NCBI GenBank assembly: GCA_028023455.1 | Contig: JAQFVV010012423.1 | Span: forward strand, 870,001 to 934,000 | DNA: 64,000 nt | From: Epiperipatus broadwayi | Taxonomy: Eukaryota; Onychophora; Udeonychophora; Euonychophora; Peripatidae | Direction: 5' to 3' | In this document: in pieces, positions 12,727 through 22,664 of the stretch | Numbering within the stretch: position 1 is the first letter of the stretch | Layout: every line of letters starts with the position of its first letter | Position numbers and translations under genes: made by a program | The notes under the pieces: model-generated | Database searches by the model: none | Seen by the model: only the letters and a program-made list of their open reading frames with translations | What the model was told of the DNA's origin: nothing

Positions 12727-13390
12727 TTACACATAATCTTTAAACCTTTCTGGTTTCCTTTTAATTCTAAGCAGCCTGGGTGATTTGCTCTTCCGTGCTT
12801 CTGGTCGAAGTTCTTCTGTTATTACGTCTTTGTGTTCCTCCCCTACGTATTGTTTTTCTGATTCCTTTTCTATATTTCTTTCATTTTCCTCTGTCTCATT
12901 GCTGTTCAAATTCTGCCAAAACTCCAGTGGGACTTGATCTACTTCTCATTTTCTTAAGTGGTTGATGTGCCTTCTATATTTGTTACCATTTTCCCCTTCC
13001 ACTACATATATTTGTGTCGATATATTTTTTTCAATCGTTCCTTTAATCCATGTTTTCTGTATGACATCTCGAACCCAGACTGGTTCTCCCATTTTAAAGT
13101 TTTTATACGATTGCACATCTCGTGTATGTTTCATTTCAGTTGGTTTCAGAACTGCTAATTGTATTCGTAATTTCCGTCCAAACATTATGCTGGGTTAACA
13201 TAAATCCCTGTAATTTTTCCTGTAAATCAATATTAGTAGTGTTCATTTTCTTCAGAAACGTCTTCACTTGCCGAACTGCATTCTCCACCAATCCATTAGA
13301 TTGCGGGTGATATGCTGGTGAGTATAAGTGATGGATCCCCCCCAGCATCAAAAAACTGTCTAAGATCATTGCTTGCAAAACCAGCTCCAT
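12727..13390 (-). pseudogene. Integrase C-terminal part and Pol tail (gypsy)
   Basis: The piece 13390-13136 carries AYHPQSNGLVENAVRQVKT, the conserved block with the catalytic glutamate of the integrase DDE triad. A one-base shift near 13185 leads into MFGRKLRIQL and then PVWVRD at 13185-12946, the C-terminal integrase region. A UGA at 12946-12948 then interrupts an otherwise open frame that continues (12945-12727) with acidic sequence and a basic end, RLLRIKRKPERFKDYV. Function in life: DNA integration. This copy is broken in at least two places. Confidence 0.85.
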
Positions 13391-14429
13391 TGTCCGTTAC
13401 GATAACTTCTGGCAGGCCATGAATTGAACATGTTGACTTAAGACATTTAATCATCTCAGCCGCACTGGTATTCCTTACTATATGGCACTCAATCCATTTT
13501 GAGAATGCATCAGCTAATATCAGTAGCATCTTGTTGTTCACTGGCCCTGCATGATCCATATGCACTCTTTCCCATGGCTTAGTTGCTTCCTTCCATTGTG
13601 ACAATATTTTACTTGGCAACTGCACTTCAGTTTGACATGCATCACAGCGCTTTATGTAATTTTCAATATCTTCATTTATTTTAGGCCACCAGACATAGCT
13701 ACGTGCCAAAGCTTTTGCTTGCACTATGCCCAGATGCCCTTCATGTATAAGTTTTAATGTGTTTTTTCTCCCTTCTGGAGGTATCACTACTCTATCACCC
13801 ATAATAATACACTTATTACTAACTGAAAGATTAAACCTGTTTGTCCAAAACTCCATGGCTAAGTAATTCAGTTTGGATTTAGGCCAGCCATTCTTAATCC
13901 ACTGAATCAGGCATTCATATCTTTTTTCATTCTCTGTCCATTTTCTGACCGTGTTAGAATTTAATACGCCTGAGTTCATATAATCTATGTAATTTATTTC
14001 TATTTCCATTTTGCTTTTTTCCCTCCTATCTGGAAAATGTGATAACGCATCAGCGTGTGGTATTTCCTTCCCCTTTTTATAAACTAGTTTATAATCATAC
14101 GCTGTGAGTATATTTCTCCACCGCAGCATACATGGGCTTAAATGCTCTGGAGCGGCCCGATCATTACTTAATATTCCCAATGGTTTGTGATCTGTAACAA
14201 TTTCAAAACTACGACCAAACACATATTGATGATATTTTTTTATTGCAAAAATGATTGCAAGCGCCTCTTTATCTATTTGTCTATAGTTGACCTCTGCTTT
14301 CGACATAACTCTGGATGCAAATGCCACTGGCCATTTTTTATCTCCTATGGGATGGGCTAATACTGCTCCCACTCCCCAGTCTGATGCGTCCGTAGTAATC
14401 CTTACTTCCAGGTTACTATCAAAATGCAT
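13296..14429 (-). pseudogene. RNase H and integrase core (gypsy pol)
   Basis: The frame opens in the RNase H domain (TTDASDWGVGAVL, then NYRQIDKEALAIIFAIKK and VTDHKPL), followed by an integrase zinc finger (HEGHLGIVQAKALARSYVWW and CDACQ, the HHCC type) and the core with the first catalytic Asp in VHMDHAGPV and the second in VTDNGAGF. The frame then shifts: a run of seven Gs at about 13334-13340 puts the glutamate block into another frame. The upstream link to RT is also broken, at an A-run near 14500. Confidence 0.9.
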
Positions 14430-14458
14430 TAATAGAATATCTGATGTTAATAATTCTT

Positions 14459-15394
14459 TTATTTCATGAAATGCTTTATCTTGGATTTCTGTCCAGATCC
14501 ATTTTTTTTCTTTCTTAATAACTCATACATAGGTTTCGCTACCATTGCTTTATTTTTCAAGAATGGTTCAAAAAAATTCACGAGTCCTAGAAATGCCTGA
14601 AGTTGTTTTACGTTTCTAGGTTTTTCAGCATTTCTGACTGCTCTGATTTTATTTTCCAGTGGTCTTTTTCCTTTATCACTTATATTATGGCCTAAAAATT
14701 CTAATTCCTGAGTTATCCACACACATTTTTCTTTATTCAACTTCACTCCTGCTTGATTTAGTTTAAAACATATGTCGGCAATTTTTTCCCTTAAAGTTTC
14801 ACTAGTCGGTGCCGTTATTAAGATATCGTTGTAGTATGAGATTACTCCTTTTAATCCTTGCAACAATAAGTTTAATTTAGCCTGAAAAATGTTCAGCACT
14901 GTTGTTATCCCAAAAGATAGCCTATTGCATTTGTACAGCCCAAAAGGCGTGGTTAACATCAACATACGTGCTGTATTTTCAGTAACTTTCAACTGGTGAA
15001 ATGCCGAATTAAGATCAAGCTTTGCGAAATATTTTGCATTAGCTAAATTCACCAAAACTTTTCTCACGTTAGGAACTGGATTCGCTCCTTTATTTAAAAA
15101 CTTCTTAACTGTGCAACAATAATCCCCACACATTCTGATCTGTCCATCAGGCTTCATTATTATAACTATGGGCGTAGCCCATTCTGCGTCTTCTACTGCC
15201 GTTAGAACGCCTTTATTTACTAGTTTTTTCAATTTCTCCTCAACTTTATCTCTCTGGGCAAAAGGAATCTTTCTAGGTTTACATACTATTGGACGAGCAT
15301 TGTCCAATATTTCTACGTCTACTGGATTAGTTTTGATCAAGCCTAACTCTTCCGAAAATAAGTCTGGATATTTTTCCATTATTTCTTTTTCCAC
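14459..15394 (-). pseudogene. Reverse transcriptase domain (gypsy pol)
   Basis: A 311-codon frame with the Ty3/gypsy RT signature: PRKIPFAQRDKVEEKL near the start, WATPIVIIMKPDGQIRMC, the catalytic Asp block LDLNSAFHQLKV, FGL.KCNRLSFGI, then the active-site box SYYNDILI, ELEFLGHNIS and LQAFLGLVNFF. The first aspartate of the YxDD box is asparagine here (codon AAC), which would abolish polymerase activity. The frame then ends by a shift at an eight-A run near 14500-14510, before RNase H. In a live element the protein copies the genomic RNA. Confidence 0.92.
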
Positions 15395-15775
15395 CGTAAC
15401 TTTTTTAATTATATTTATTGAGATTCCTAATTCTCGAAACCATTCTCTCCCGATTATCGGGGTTAGTTCATTTTTTACAATATATAACGGTAATTCACAC
15501 TTTTTTCCCCGTAACTAACTGGGACTTTAGTCACTCCCACTAGTTCTATTGACTGCCCGGTTATACCTTTTTATTTTTATGTTTGACTTTTTTATTTCTA
15601 GCGACTGGTCTTTTATATGTATTTCTTTCCAAATTTTTTCTGAAATTAAAGAAATACCAGATCCACTGTTGACTTCCATTACTACTTCCTTCTTTCCTAT
15701 TATAACTGTTAGTACATACTGGCTGTTGTCTTGCCATGTATTATCTGATGTGCTATTAACTTGCTCATACTTCAC
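15395..15775 (-). pseudogene. Aspartic protease region (gypsy pol)
   Basis: The motif VNSGSGISLIS at the expected place is the retroviral-type aspartic protease active site with the catalytic Asp replaced by Asn (codon AAC). Two frameshifts, near 15560 and 15490, separate it from the C-terminal part (TPIIGREWFRELG), which is in frame with RT. The region lies in the same frame as gag, behind a single UGA at 15782-15784. It would have matured Gag-Pol; it is inactive here. Confidence 0.85.
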
Positions 15776-15781
15776 TTCTCT

Positions 15782-16555
15782 TCAGTTTTCTGTATCTAGT
15801 TTCCCTTTTTGTTTTGGTTTCTTACAAACCTTCGCTAAGTGACCTTTATTCCCACAGTTATAACAATTTTCCTTCCGCCATCGACAGTACTTGGCTACGT
15901 GCCCTGTTTTTCCACAACAATAACATTTCCATACATCATTTTTTTCTCTGTCTGCCTTCAGTGTTGTATGAGTAAAACTATTTTCCGTTTTATATATAGT
16001 CGCTCTATTTTCTACTTCGGTCTTATTTCTAAATGCTGCAGCCTGTTCTAAAACTGCTTCAAAAGCGTTACCCTTTTTGATCGCCAATTCATAAGTCAAA
16101 TCTGATTCTGTTAATAGGTTTTGTCTTAACCTTTCATCTGCCATTCCCCAAAGCAACTGATCTAATAAAGCTTGGTCACCATAATTTCCATATTGACAGT
16201 CTTTTATCAACTGCCTTAATGCTATGTCATACTCTTTTATTTTTTCACCGTTTGCTTGCCTTCTGTTATGCAATGCCAATCTTGCTATAAATTTAGATGG
16301 TTGCGGGCTGAAATAATCTGTTATTTTCTGTACTATTTCTTCATATTTGACTGAGTCCGAAATAGGTCCCTCAAATAACTTATTTACTATTCCTATTAAT
16401 CTCGTCCCTGACAAACATAATAAAGCTGCCACTTTTCTATTATTGTCCATAATTTCATTCAACTTAAAAAAATTCTGCAACTGAATTCTATATAATGGCC
16501 ATTCCCCTGGATTTTCTACATTAAATTCAGATATTGACCCCTGTCCAATCGACAT
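15782..16555 (-). CDS. gag: Gag protein of the gypsy element
   Basis: A 257-codon frame starting at the ATG 16553-16555 (MSIGQGSISEF), 32 bases after the PBS start. The middle resembles a retrotransposon Gag capsid region (YFSPQPSKFIARLALHNRR, then LLDQLLWGMADERLRQNLL). The end has two CCHC zinc knuckles in tandem, CYCCGKTGHVAKYC and CYNCGNKGHLAKVC, followed by a lysine-rich tail. It would form the particle and bind element RNA. The frame is intact although pol is not. It ends in UGA, after which the same frame continues into the protease region. Confidence 0.93.
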   Translation of the reverse strand: MSIGQGSISEFNVENPGEWPLYRIQLQNFFKLNEIMDNNRKVAALLCLSGTRLIGIVNKLFEGPISDSVKYEEIVQKITDYFSPQPSKFIARLALHNRRQANGEKIKEYDIALRQLIKDCQYGNYGDQALLDQLLWGMADERLRQNLLTESDLTYELAIKKGNAFEAVLEQAAAFRNKTEVENRATIYKTENSFTHTTLKADREKNDVWKCYCCGKTGHVAKYCRWRKENCYNCGNKGHLAKVCKKPKQKGKLDTEN

Positions 16556-16570
16556 TTTCTTATCTACAAG

Positions 16571-16587
16571 TTCGTTCAACTACGCCA
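16571..16587 (-). other. Primer binding site, tRNA-Ser-like (gypsy)
   Basis: In element sense, three bases after the 5' LTR, TGGCGTAGT is complementary to the 3' end of typical animal serine tRNAs including CCA. The match decays after about nine bases (TGAACGAA). Position and TGG start fit a PBS. Confidence 0.75.
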
Positions 16588-16590
16588 ATT

Positions 16591-17330
16591 TGCTTTGTAT
16601 TCACATGTAACAAATTAAATAAATAAAAAGATTTTTATTACAAATAGAATACAGCAATTTATTTATATTTTAGTTTATAACAATTTTGAGCTCATAACAC
16701 ATATAAGAAATTATATACATAATCGCGTGTCCGATTTCCCCACTAACAGTTCTATTCTAATATGGCTGGTTTGCCAAAACCTCTTCTTAAAGTCTATTAA
16801 TATTTTAATTATTCCGTATTCTAAAATTAGCCATTTTAGGCGTACAAAAATAATAATAAGATCGAGAAGATCTGTAATTACCTATACGGATCTTGGAACC
16901 TTCAGACTCTGCTAGATCTGGGTTATATCTCCGTTGTTCGTATATACCTTTCTCTAAAATAGATTTCCACTCCAGTCACACAGCAAGCTGGAAAAATTCT
17001 GTCTTCTAAAAATTGCCCGGCTTCGCTTTCTTTTTTTCCTTTGTTCTGCTTTCGCTTGATCCTTATCAGTCCTTTTAATTAATTAATTGTACTTTCGTTT
17101 TTAATTAGAAATCGTTACTTTACTTCAATTAGTAAATCCTTATTTAAGACTTTAATTAGTAAATGTTTGATATAGATTTTAATTAATGAATGTTATCATA
17201 TAAAACAATCTATCTTATTTCCGTATTTTAATCAAAATCCCCATAACGTTTTTTACTTGTATTTTTAAATTCTGCCTTTTTATTTTTACTTCTGGAGTAC
17301 ACTATTATTATTATTATTCCAAATACTATA
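16591..17330 (-). repeat. 5' LTR of the gypsy element
   Basis: This 740-bp copy is nearly identical to 11955-12692. Compared with it there are about ten substitutions, an ACTTT-type 5-bp indel near 17117 and a shorter triplet run. It should contain the promoter of the element, but I cannot point to the start site. Confidence 0.9.
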
Positions 17331-17335
17331 TATTA
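17331..17335. repeat. Target-site duplication TATTA (right)
   Basis: Matches 11950-11954 exactly and abuts the right LTR. Confidence 0.85.
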
Positions 17336-18765
17336 ATATTACAACATCTAAACATATCTAATATATGGAATTTTTTATTAGCTAAATCCAATAGCTGGCA
17401 ACTCCTTCATACATCCTAAACTTAGTTATTCTTTTATAATTCAAAGTAACTTTGGTTGATTTAATTTCAAGTAAGAAAGGTTTATTTTAAAGAGTAATTT
17501 TTGCCGAAAGAAAAGTTTGAGGACTGTTATGAAAACATTTTTCTCATTCAATAATTAAAATAATAAACAATCTCTTTTGGGGGCAATTTTCGGTATTTAA
17601 TATATTTTTTAAAAATATTATATTTTTATAGCTAGCTTGTCCGATTATATCTATATCATAAAGCAATAGGTTTTTCTACTATTAAAAATGATATCTTGTA
17701 ATTTGAGTAAATAAATATTGTAATGACAAAATCGTTTTATTTTCAGACAATGTTATATAATTTTTACTATAAAATCAACAAGATAAATATTGCTTTAAGA
17801 AAATGCTGAAAAAAGATATTTTTCTTTAATTATAGACATTGATTGGAATTTCAATTGATTGTTCTTATCATTTAAAGATTATGGAATTAATTTTATGGTT
17901 ATCTTGGAAACATTGATTAAAAACCTAAAGCCATTTAGGGACTAAAGGTATATGTAAAATTAAGATCTAAATGATTGAAACAGATAAATCAATGTCACTG
18001 TCTTATTTCTTTTTCAAATATTTTATTTTAAAAAAAATTCAATAAATACAGTACTGGAAAAATATTCTGTATTTTAATTAACTGTAATAATAAAAGGAAA
18101 GATTGATTATTATATTATTTGATTCTTTTTTTTTAAAAAAAATATTATTCATTTATTTGTAAAATTATTTAATCAAAAAACTCGACTGATTTAGTTGCTA
18201 AAATAACATATTTTATTTTATTTCTCCCATTGGCATTATTAAGGGGAAGGAAAGACTCAATAACGTATTATAATAAATAAATATTTAAATATTAAAAAGA
18301 TAAGATTAGTGCCAGCTAAAAAAGATGAAAATTAGTACTCATAAAAATAACCTAAGAACAATTTTTATGTAACTTTTTATTTTAAGCAACCCTAAAATTT
18401 ATTTTGCCTAGAGCCCTGGCAAAAACTAAAGTAGGCACTTGATAAGATATTTGGTTATTATTATTATTTTTTTTTTTTTGAGTAGACTTTTGATGGAGGG
18501 AGTGATAAAATATAGTATTGTATAGGATGACAAAATCCCTAAAACTAGTCCTGCACATATATACATATAGCGTTTCTTCATATGAATTTTTTTTAAAAAA
18601 TAAAGGCATTAGAAATAAAAATAATAAAATGATTTATTGCTTGACCCACAAAAAGTTGAAACATAGAAGTGATAGCTGAAGTCATGATCCATGGATTTTA
18701 AACGTCAGCATCTTTTCACCACCATACTAAATTACACATTTAATTAGTCTTAAAATCAAATGTAT
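17336..18765. other. AT-rich DNA, no gene seen
   Basis: No domain-bearing frame. The minus-strand frame at 18382-18609 has a poly-asparagine tract from a TTA repeat (about 18455-18480) and is not convincing as a gene. Confidence 0.5.
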
Positions 18766-18768
18766 ATA

Positions 18769-19030
18769 AGGGGCTTGAACTCAGACTTTAAAGCTCCTTA
18801 CATCATACCAATCCATTTTACACAACTAATACTCATGATCACATACATATGAAAAAGATAAATTAATCTCCAATATATGTATTTCGTTCTGAATCAGAAC
18901 TTATCAGTTGGTCTGGATCAGCATCTCCCACACACATATACAATCAGCGCTCAGTTTATATTAAGATAGCAAATCTTCAAACTTTAATGGACAAACTTCA
19001 ATCTTCTCTACTCTCCAACTCTTCAGTCAT
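18769..19030 (-). repeat. Repeat family B, copy 1
   Basis: On the minus strand it runs from a TTAATATAAA block through a hammerhead-like fold (18866-18918) to a B-box-like GAGTTCAAGCCCC end. Compared with the other copies the sequence is diverged, notably in stem II of the fold. An AT microsatellite abuts it at 19028-19053. Confidence 0.7.
18866..18918 (-). ncRNA. Hammerhead-like ribozyme motif, family B copy 1
   Basis: In minus sense: core CTGATAA (18901-18907, one change from CUGANGA at G8), stem II GTTCT/AGAAC with loop GATTC, then GAAA, stem III ATA/TAT with loop CA, cleavage position A, then TTGG pairing with CCAA just before the core. Stem II differs in sequence from the other copies but pairs fully, which is covariation supporting a structured RNA. 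The G8 change should disable cleavage. Confidence 0.6.
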
Positions 19031-19540
19031 ATATATATATATATATATATATAAGAGTTGCTAATGAAATAAAGATATTATGCTCTAATTTTTAAAAAAA
19101 AATATCTTTTCAAGCATAATTCATGTAGTAGTGAACAAACTGATGATAGAAGAATTGAGTTAACATCTAAGTATAACCATGTTCAAATGTTTTTTCTCCT
19201 TATTTCATTGATTACCACAACAGCTTATTGCTAGTTAATATGAATGCAATTGGATGGTTATTAAGTGTTGTATGAAGCTACTTTTCACAAACTATTTTAG
19301 ACAACTGTAATAATTTTGCTCTGAATTCATTAGGATTACTTATGAAACTTTTATTAACATCTGATGAAAAAAAAATTAAGATTATCATTTTCTAGTTAAT
19401 TTGTTAATTTTCTTCACAATATTAGGAAAAGAATTTACTTTTAGAAAATCTTCTTGAGTGATATACTTTTTAATAAGAATCAATTTATTTAAAAAAAGTT
19501 TTGATCTTTTGAGTATGGTTTTCAAAAAAGAAACTTATAT

Positions 19541-19942
19541 AAGGGATTCAAACTCAGACTTTCACATGATCTTCAACTCTCCATGCCATCTCATATTGCT
19601 GACTCACCTGATGACACACATGTTGAAAAGATAAACAATCACCAATATACATATTTCATGTTAAACTAGCAATCATCAGTTGGTTCAGATTACTATCTCC
19701 ACACATATATACAATCAGTCCTCAGCTTTATATTAAGATAGCCAATCTTTATACTTTAATGGACAGCCTTCAAATTACTCAAACCCACAACTCTTCAACT
19801 GTCCATTTCATTGAAAATCTGATGATAGAATGTTCAAAGCCCATGTTAGTGGCAAGGTTATCATCCTACTCTTGTTGGCATTAGCCATTCTGACCCCTCA
19901 TGTACCGGAGATTAATTCATTTACATACATATGCAAGAGATT
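19541..19942 (-). repeat. Repeat family B, copy 2 (longest)
   Basis: In minus sense it starts with the block ending in TACATGAGGGGTCAGAATG, runs through TGTCCATTAAAGTATAAAGATTGGCT-like sequence (split here: 19757-19733), then the hammerhead-like fold at 19637-19695, and ends in a tRNA-like segment with GAGTTTGAATCCC. It is collinear with copy 5 at 21.1-21.5 kb in the opposite orientation. Confidence 0.75.
19637..19695 (-). ncRNA. Hammerhead-like ribozyme motif, family B copy 2
   Basis: In minus sense: stem I strand AATC-TGA-ACCAA, core CTGATGA (19673-19679), stem II TGCT/AACA with one mismatch, GAAA, stem III ATA/TAT with loop TG, cleavage A, then TTGGT-GATT closing stem I. All invariant core bases are present. 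Confidence 0.65.
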
Positions 19943-20735
19943 TGTAGACCTTTAATTTTGTTCCATGTTTTTAGAAACAAATCTATTCTTAATATGAGAT
20001 GTTTTTAGATAGTGCCATGTTACAAATGGAGATTATTTTGTTCAATTGCAATGTCTACACTCTCAAATCCCATGAATTCAATAGATCATAATTTGAAGAA
20101 ATATTAAATAAAAAATAAAAGATTACCTATTACACTCACATGACTTGCTTATGAAGGAGCATACATGCTTTCATTGACCTTATTATAGTGTACCTAATAT
20201 TTGAACTCATCATGGTGTGTTGCTATTATGAATTTGAAAAATTACAATTTCATTTTAAATGTTTCCACAATGCAAAAATTAATAGTGATGGTAATTTTGC
20301 TAAATGAAAATAATTGATATTAACTATGATGGGGAGAAGGCAGGTAAATAATAAAAAGGAATCATTATTTTATGAAATGATGATGGGGTGTGTGTGGAAA
20401 TAGTCATGCTAGTATTACATATACTATTGAAGGTCCAAAAATTATATACAATGCATATGATAAGTATTTAGTGTAAGATTATAAAAATATTGGGTTGATT
20501 ATTGAACAAAAACAATGTTCTTGTAGGCAGTACATATTGCATTAGAAAATTATTTTATCAATATAAAGGTTTTAACAAAAGATTGAATTCCATTTGCTAA
20601 ACCAAAAAATAATCGAATAGATTTACAAATTGGTATGAACTTCAAAAAACAGCAGTTCATAGATTTTTTTAAATTTTTGATAGATTTGGTAGAATTATAT
20701 TACCATTAACTTTGTATTTTCATTCCATTGTAAAT

Positions 20736-20934
20736 GCGGGGTTTGAACTCAGACTTTCACACGATCCACCACTCTCAGTGCCATCTCATATTGCTGACCC
20801 ACCTGATCACACACATGTTGAAAAGATAAATAATCACCAATATATGTATTTCATGCTAAACCAGCAATCATCAGTTGGTCTAGATTACTATCCTCACACA
20901 TATATATAATCAGTATTCAGCTTTATATTAAGAC
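20736..20934 (-). repeat. Repeat family B, copy 3 (inverted arm)
   Basis: Minus-sense unit from TTAATATAAAGC to the B-box-like GAGTTCAAACCCCGC at its end. It is the reverse complement of the corresponding part of copy 5, so RNA from the composite could fold into a long hairpin. Confidence 0.85.
20832..20886 (-). ncRNA. Hammerhead-like ribozyme motif, family B copy 3
   Basis: In minus sense: AATC-TAG-ACCAA, core CTGATGA (20868-20874), stem II TGCT-GGTTT-AGCA, GAAA, stem III ATA-CA-TAT, cleavage A, TTGGT-GATT. All three stems pair without mismatch apart from a U-U next to the core at the base of stem II. This is the cleanest of the five. Confidence 0.75.
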
Positions 20935-21087
20935 GTATATTGGTGATTATTTATCTTTTCAACATGTGTGATCAGGCGGGTCAGCAATATGAGATGGCAC
21001 TGAGAGTGGTGGGTCGTGTGAAAGTCTGAGTTCGAACCCCGCATATATTACATATATAAATGCAGGTTTAAGCCTGTATAATGTATT
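20935..21087 (+). repeat. Repeat family B, copy 4 (truncated direct copy)
   Basis: It begins GTATATTGGTGATTATTT, only about five bases before the predicted hammerhead cleavage point, and continues through the tRNA-like end (GAGTTCGAACCCCGC at 21028-21042) to GCCTGTATAATGTATT. It lacks everything upstream of the cleavage point. It is nearly identical to 21421-21574. Confidence 0.85.
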
Positions 21088-21571
21088 AACTTATATAAAT
21101 AGTGTGTAAAAGGTCTGCCCATCCCTCACATATGTATGTTTAAATGGATTATTCTCCTGTACATGAGGGGTCAGAATGACTAATATATCAACATGGGTAG
21201 GATGACAACCTTGGCACTAACAAGGGCTTTGAACGTTCCATCAGCAGATTTTCAATGAAATGGAAGGCTAAAGAGTTGTGAATTGGAAAAGTTTGAAGCC
21301 TGTCCATTAAAGTATAAAGATTGGCTATCTTAATATAAAGCAGAATACTGATTATATATATATATGTGTGAGGATAGTAATCTAGACTAACTGATGATTG
21401 CTGGTTTAGCATGAAATACGTATATTGGTGATTATTTATCTTTTCAACATGTGTGTGATCAGGTGGGTCAGAAATATGAGATGGCACTGAGAGTGGTGGG
21501 TCGTGTGAAAGTCTGAGTTCGAACCCCGCCTATATTGCATATATAAATGCAGGTTTAAGCCTGTATAATGT
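21088..21571 (+). repeat. Repeat family B, copy 5 (full unit)
   Basis: The unit contains TACATGAGGGGTCAGAATG, the central body, the hammerhead-like fold (21379-21433), a tRNA-like segment with the B-box-like GAGTTCGAACCCC (21515-21527) and the end GCAGGTTTAAGCCTGTATAA, itself a short palindrome. Unusually for a SINE, the B-box-like sequence lies near the 3' end rather than at the head. Confidence 0.85.
21379..21433 (+). ncRNA. Hammerhead-like ribozyme motif, family B copy 5
   Basis: Plus sense: AATC-TAG-ACTAA, core CTGATGA (21391-21397), stem II TGCT-GGTTT-AGCA, GAAA (21413-21416), stem III ATA-CG-TAT, predicted cleavage after A21424, then TTGGT-GATT. Stem I pairs with one G-U wobble. The invariant bases of the hammerhead are all present. 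The short stem III matches minimal type I hammerheads known from Penelope-like elements. Confidence 0.75.
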
Positions 21572-22664
21572 ATTCCATTGTAAATTAAATTTTAAATCAC
21601 AAATGCAAATGTTAGTTTTGCAATAAAAAAATATAACAAAAAATGAATTGCCGCTATGTGTACAGTCATGTATATATGAATTTATACACTTCAATTTATA
21701 TACTCAATAGTTTTTCTTACGAAAAAAGGTCAGTTTTTTGAGAGAGAATAAGTAAGTAAAAATATTCAAATACGTAGGTAAGCAGATTTGAGTATAATAC
21801 ATAATTGATATAAATCAGCTCCTTGCATGTTTCTCAGTTCATTTCTCTACTGATGTCATGAGCATGCGTATATTTTGTTCAAAACATTTATTTATACTGT
21901 ACATATGTGCAGGTGTGTTTATTATAAACTTATATTATATAGCCTGAATTATTATCTTTAAATTTTAGCATCTATAAACATTTAAAGCTAAATGACAAAT
22001 TTTGCAGCTATACTGTATAGGATTATTTATTTTGCTTTCAAATGTAGTCAAATATTTTACAAAAGAAATACTATAAATTTGAATCCCTTAACTGATATAA
22101 ACCAACATAATAGTGGTTTTGCTTTATGTAGATGCGAGTGCGTATGCGAGTGCTTGAATATAGACTCAAAAGCATTTTGTATTATTTGGCACCTGTTCTT
22201 AAATGTTAAAAAAGACAGTCTGCTCTAATAGATGCAGAATTGATTTATATTACCGAATGAAGTTTTTCTATTCACATGTGCGACAAAAAATTTAAAAAAT
22301 AGAAAAAAAGTAATATTTTGATTTATTCACACTTTTAAAAAGTTTCTATACTATAGATTTGTAGAGTTTTGGCCATTTTTTCAAAATGTATGAATGTTTG
22401 TGTGTTCTTTTAAATCTTTGGAAGTTCTTCTCTTCGGGATTGTTATTATAGATGAAGTTGTAAAACAAATGCCTTAGGAATCAAATTAAAATTGAGACTA
22501 AAATGAGACATTATATTTGAAAATATTTATCTAATAAATATATCTATTTTTACTTAATACATATTCTTTTCCTACTACACTTAATGGTTTGTTTAGTATA
22601 ACATTTTAACTGAAACTCACAGGCTTATTATATACTTGTGTCTATATATGTAATATCTAGGGTA

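Larger units (their letters stand above)
11955..17330 (-). mobile_element. Ty3/gypsy LTR retrotransposon, structurally complete, coding-dead
   Basis: Two near-identical LTRs (11955-12692 and 16591-17330) flank gag and pol reading on the minus strand. A TATTA target duplication lies at 11950-11954 and 17331-17335. A tRNA-Ser-like PBS follows the 5' LTR and a purine tract precedes the 3' LTR. The order protease, RT, RNase H, integrase is the Ty3/gypsy order. The LTRs differ by roughly ten substitutions plus a 5-bp indel and microsatellite length, so the insertion is fairly young. Several single-base frameshifts, UGA stops and two catalytic Asp-to-Asn changes make it inactive. No envelope frame was seen. 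Confidence 0.95.
20722..21585 (+). mobile_element. Composite family B insertion with 14-bp target duplication
   Basis: ATTCCATTGTAAAT at 20722-20735 recurs at 21572-21585 and brackets the whole 836-bp composite. In plus sense it contains an inverted partial unit (20736-20934), a truncated direct copy (20935-21087) and a fuller unit (21088-21571) whose end repeats 20936-21087 (offset about 486 bp). The arrangement (inverted arm, partial direct repeat, full unit, long target duplication, hammerhead) resembles non-autonomous Penelope-like elements, but no reverse transcriptase is present. Confidence 0.7.

Noticed and set aside
15168-15518. Plus-strand frames of 60-116 codons between 12.8 and 16.0 kb
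   Set aside because: All are antisense to the gypsy gag/pol frames, which carry clear retroelement motifs.
18382-18609. A 75-codon minus-strand frame with a poly-Asn tract
   Set aside because: The Asn tract comes from a TTA microsatellite and the rest shows no domain.
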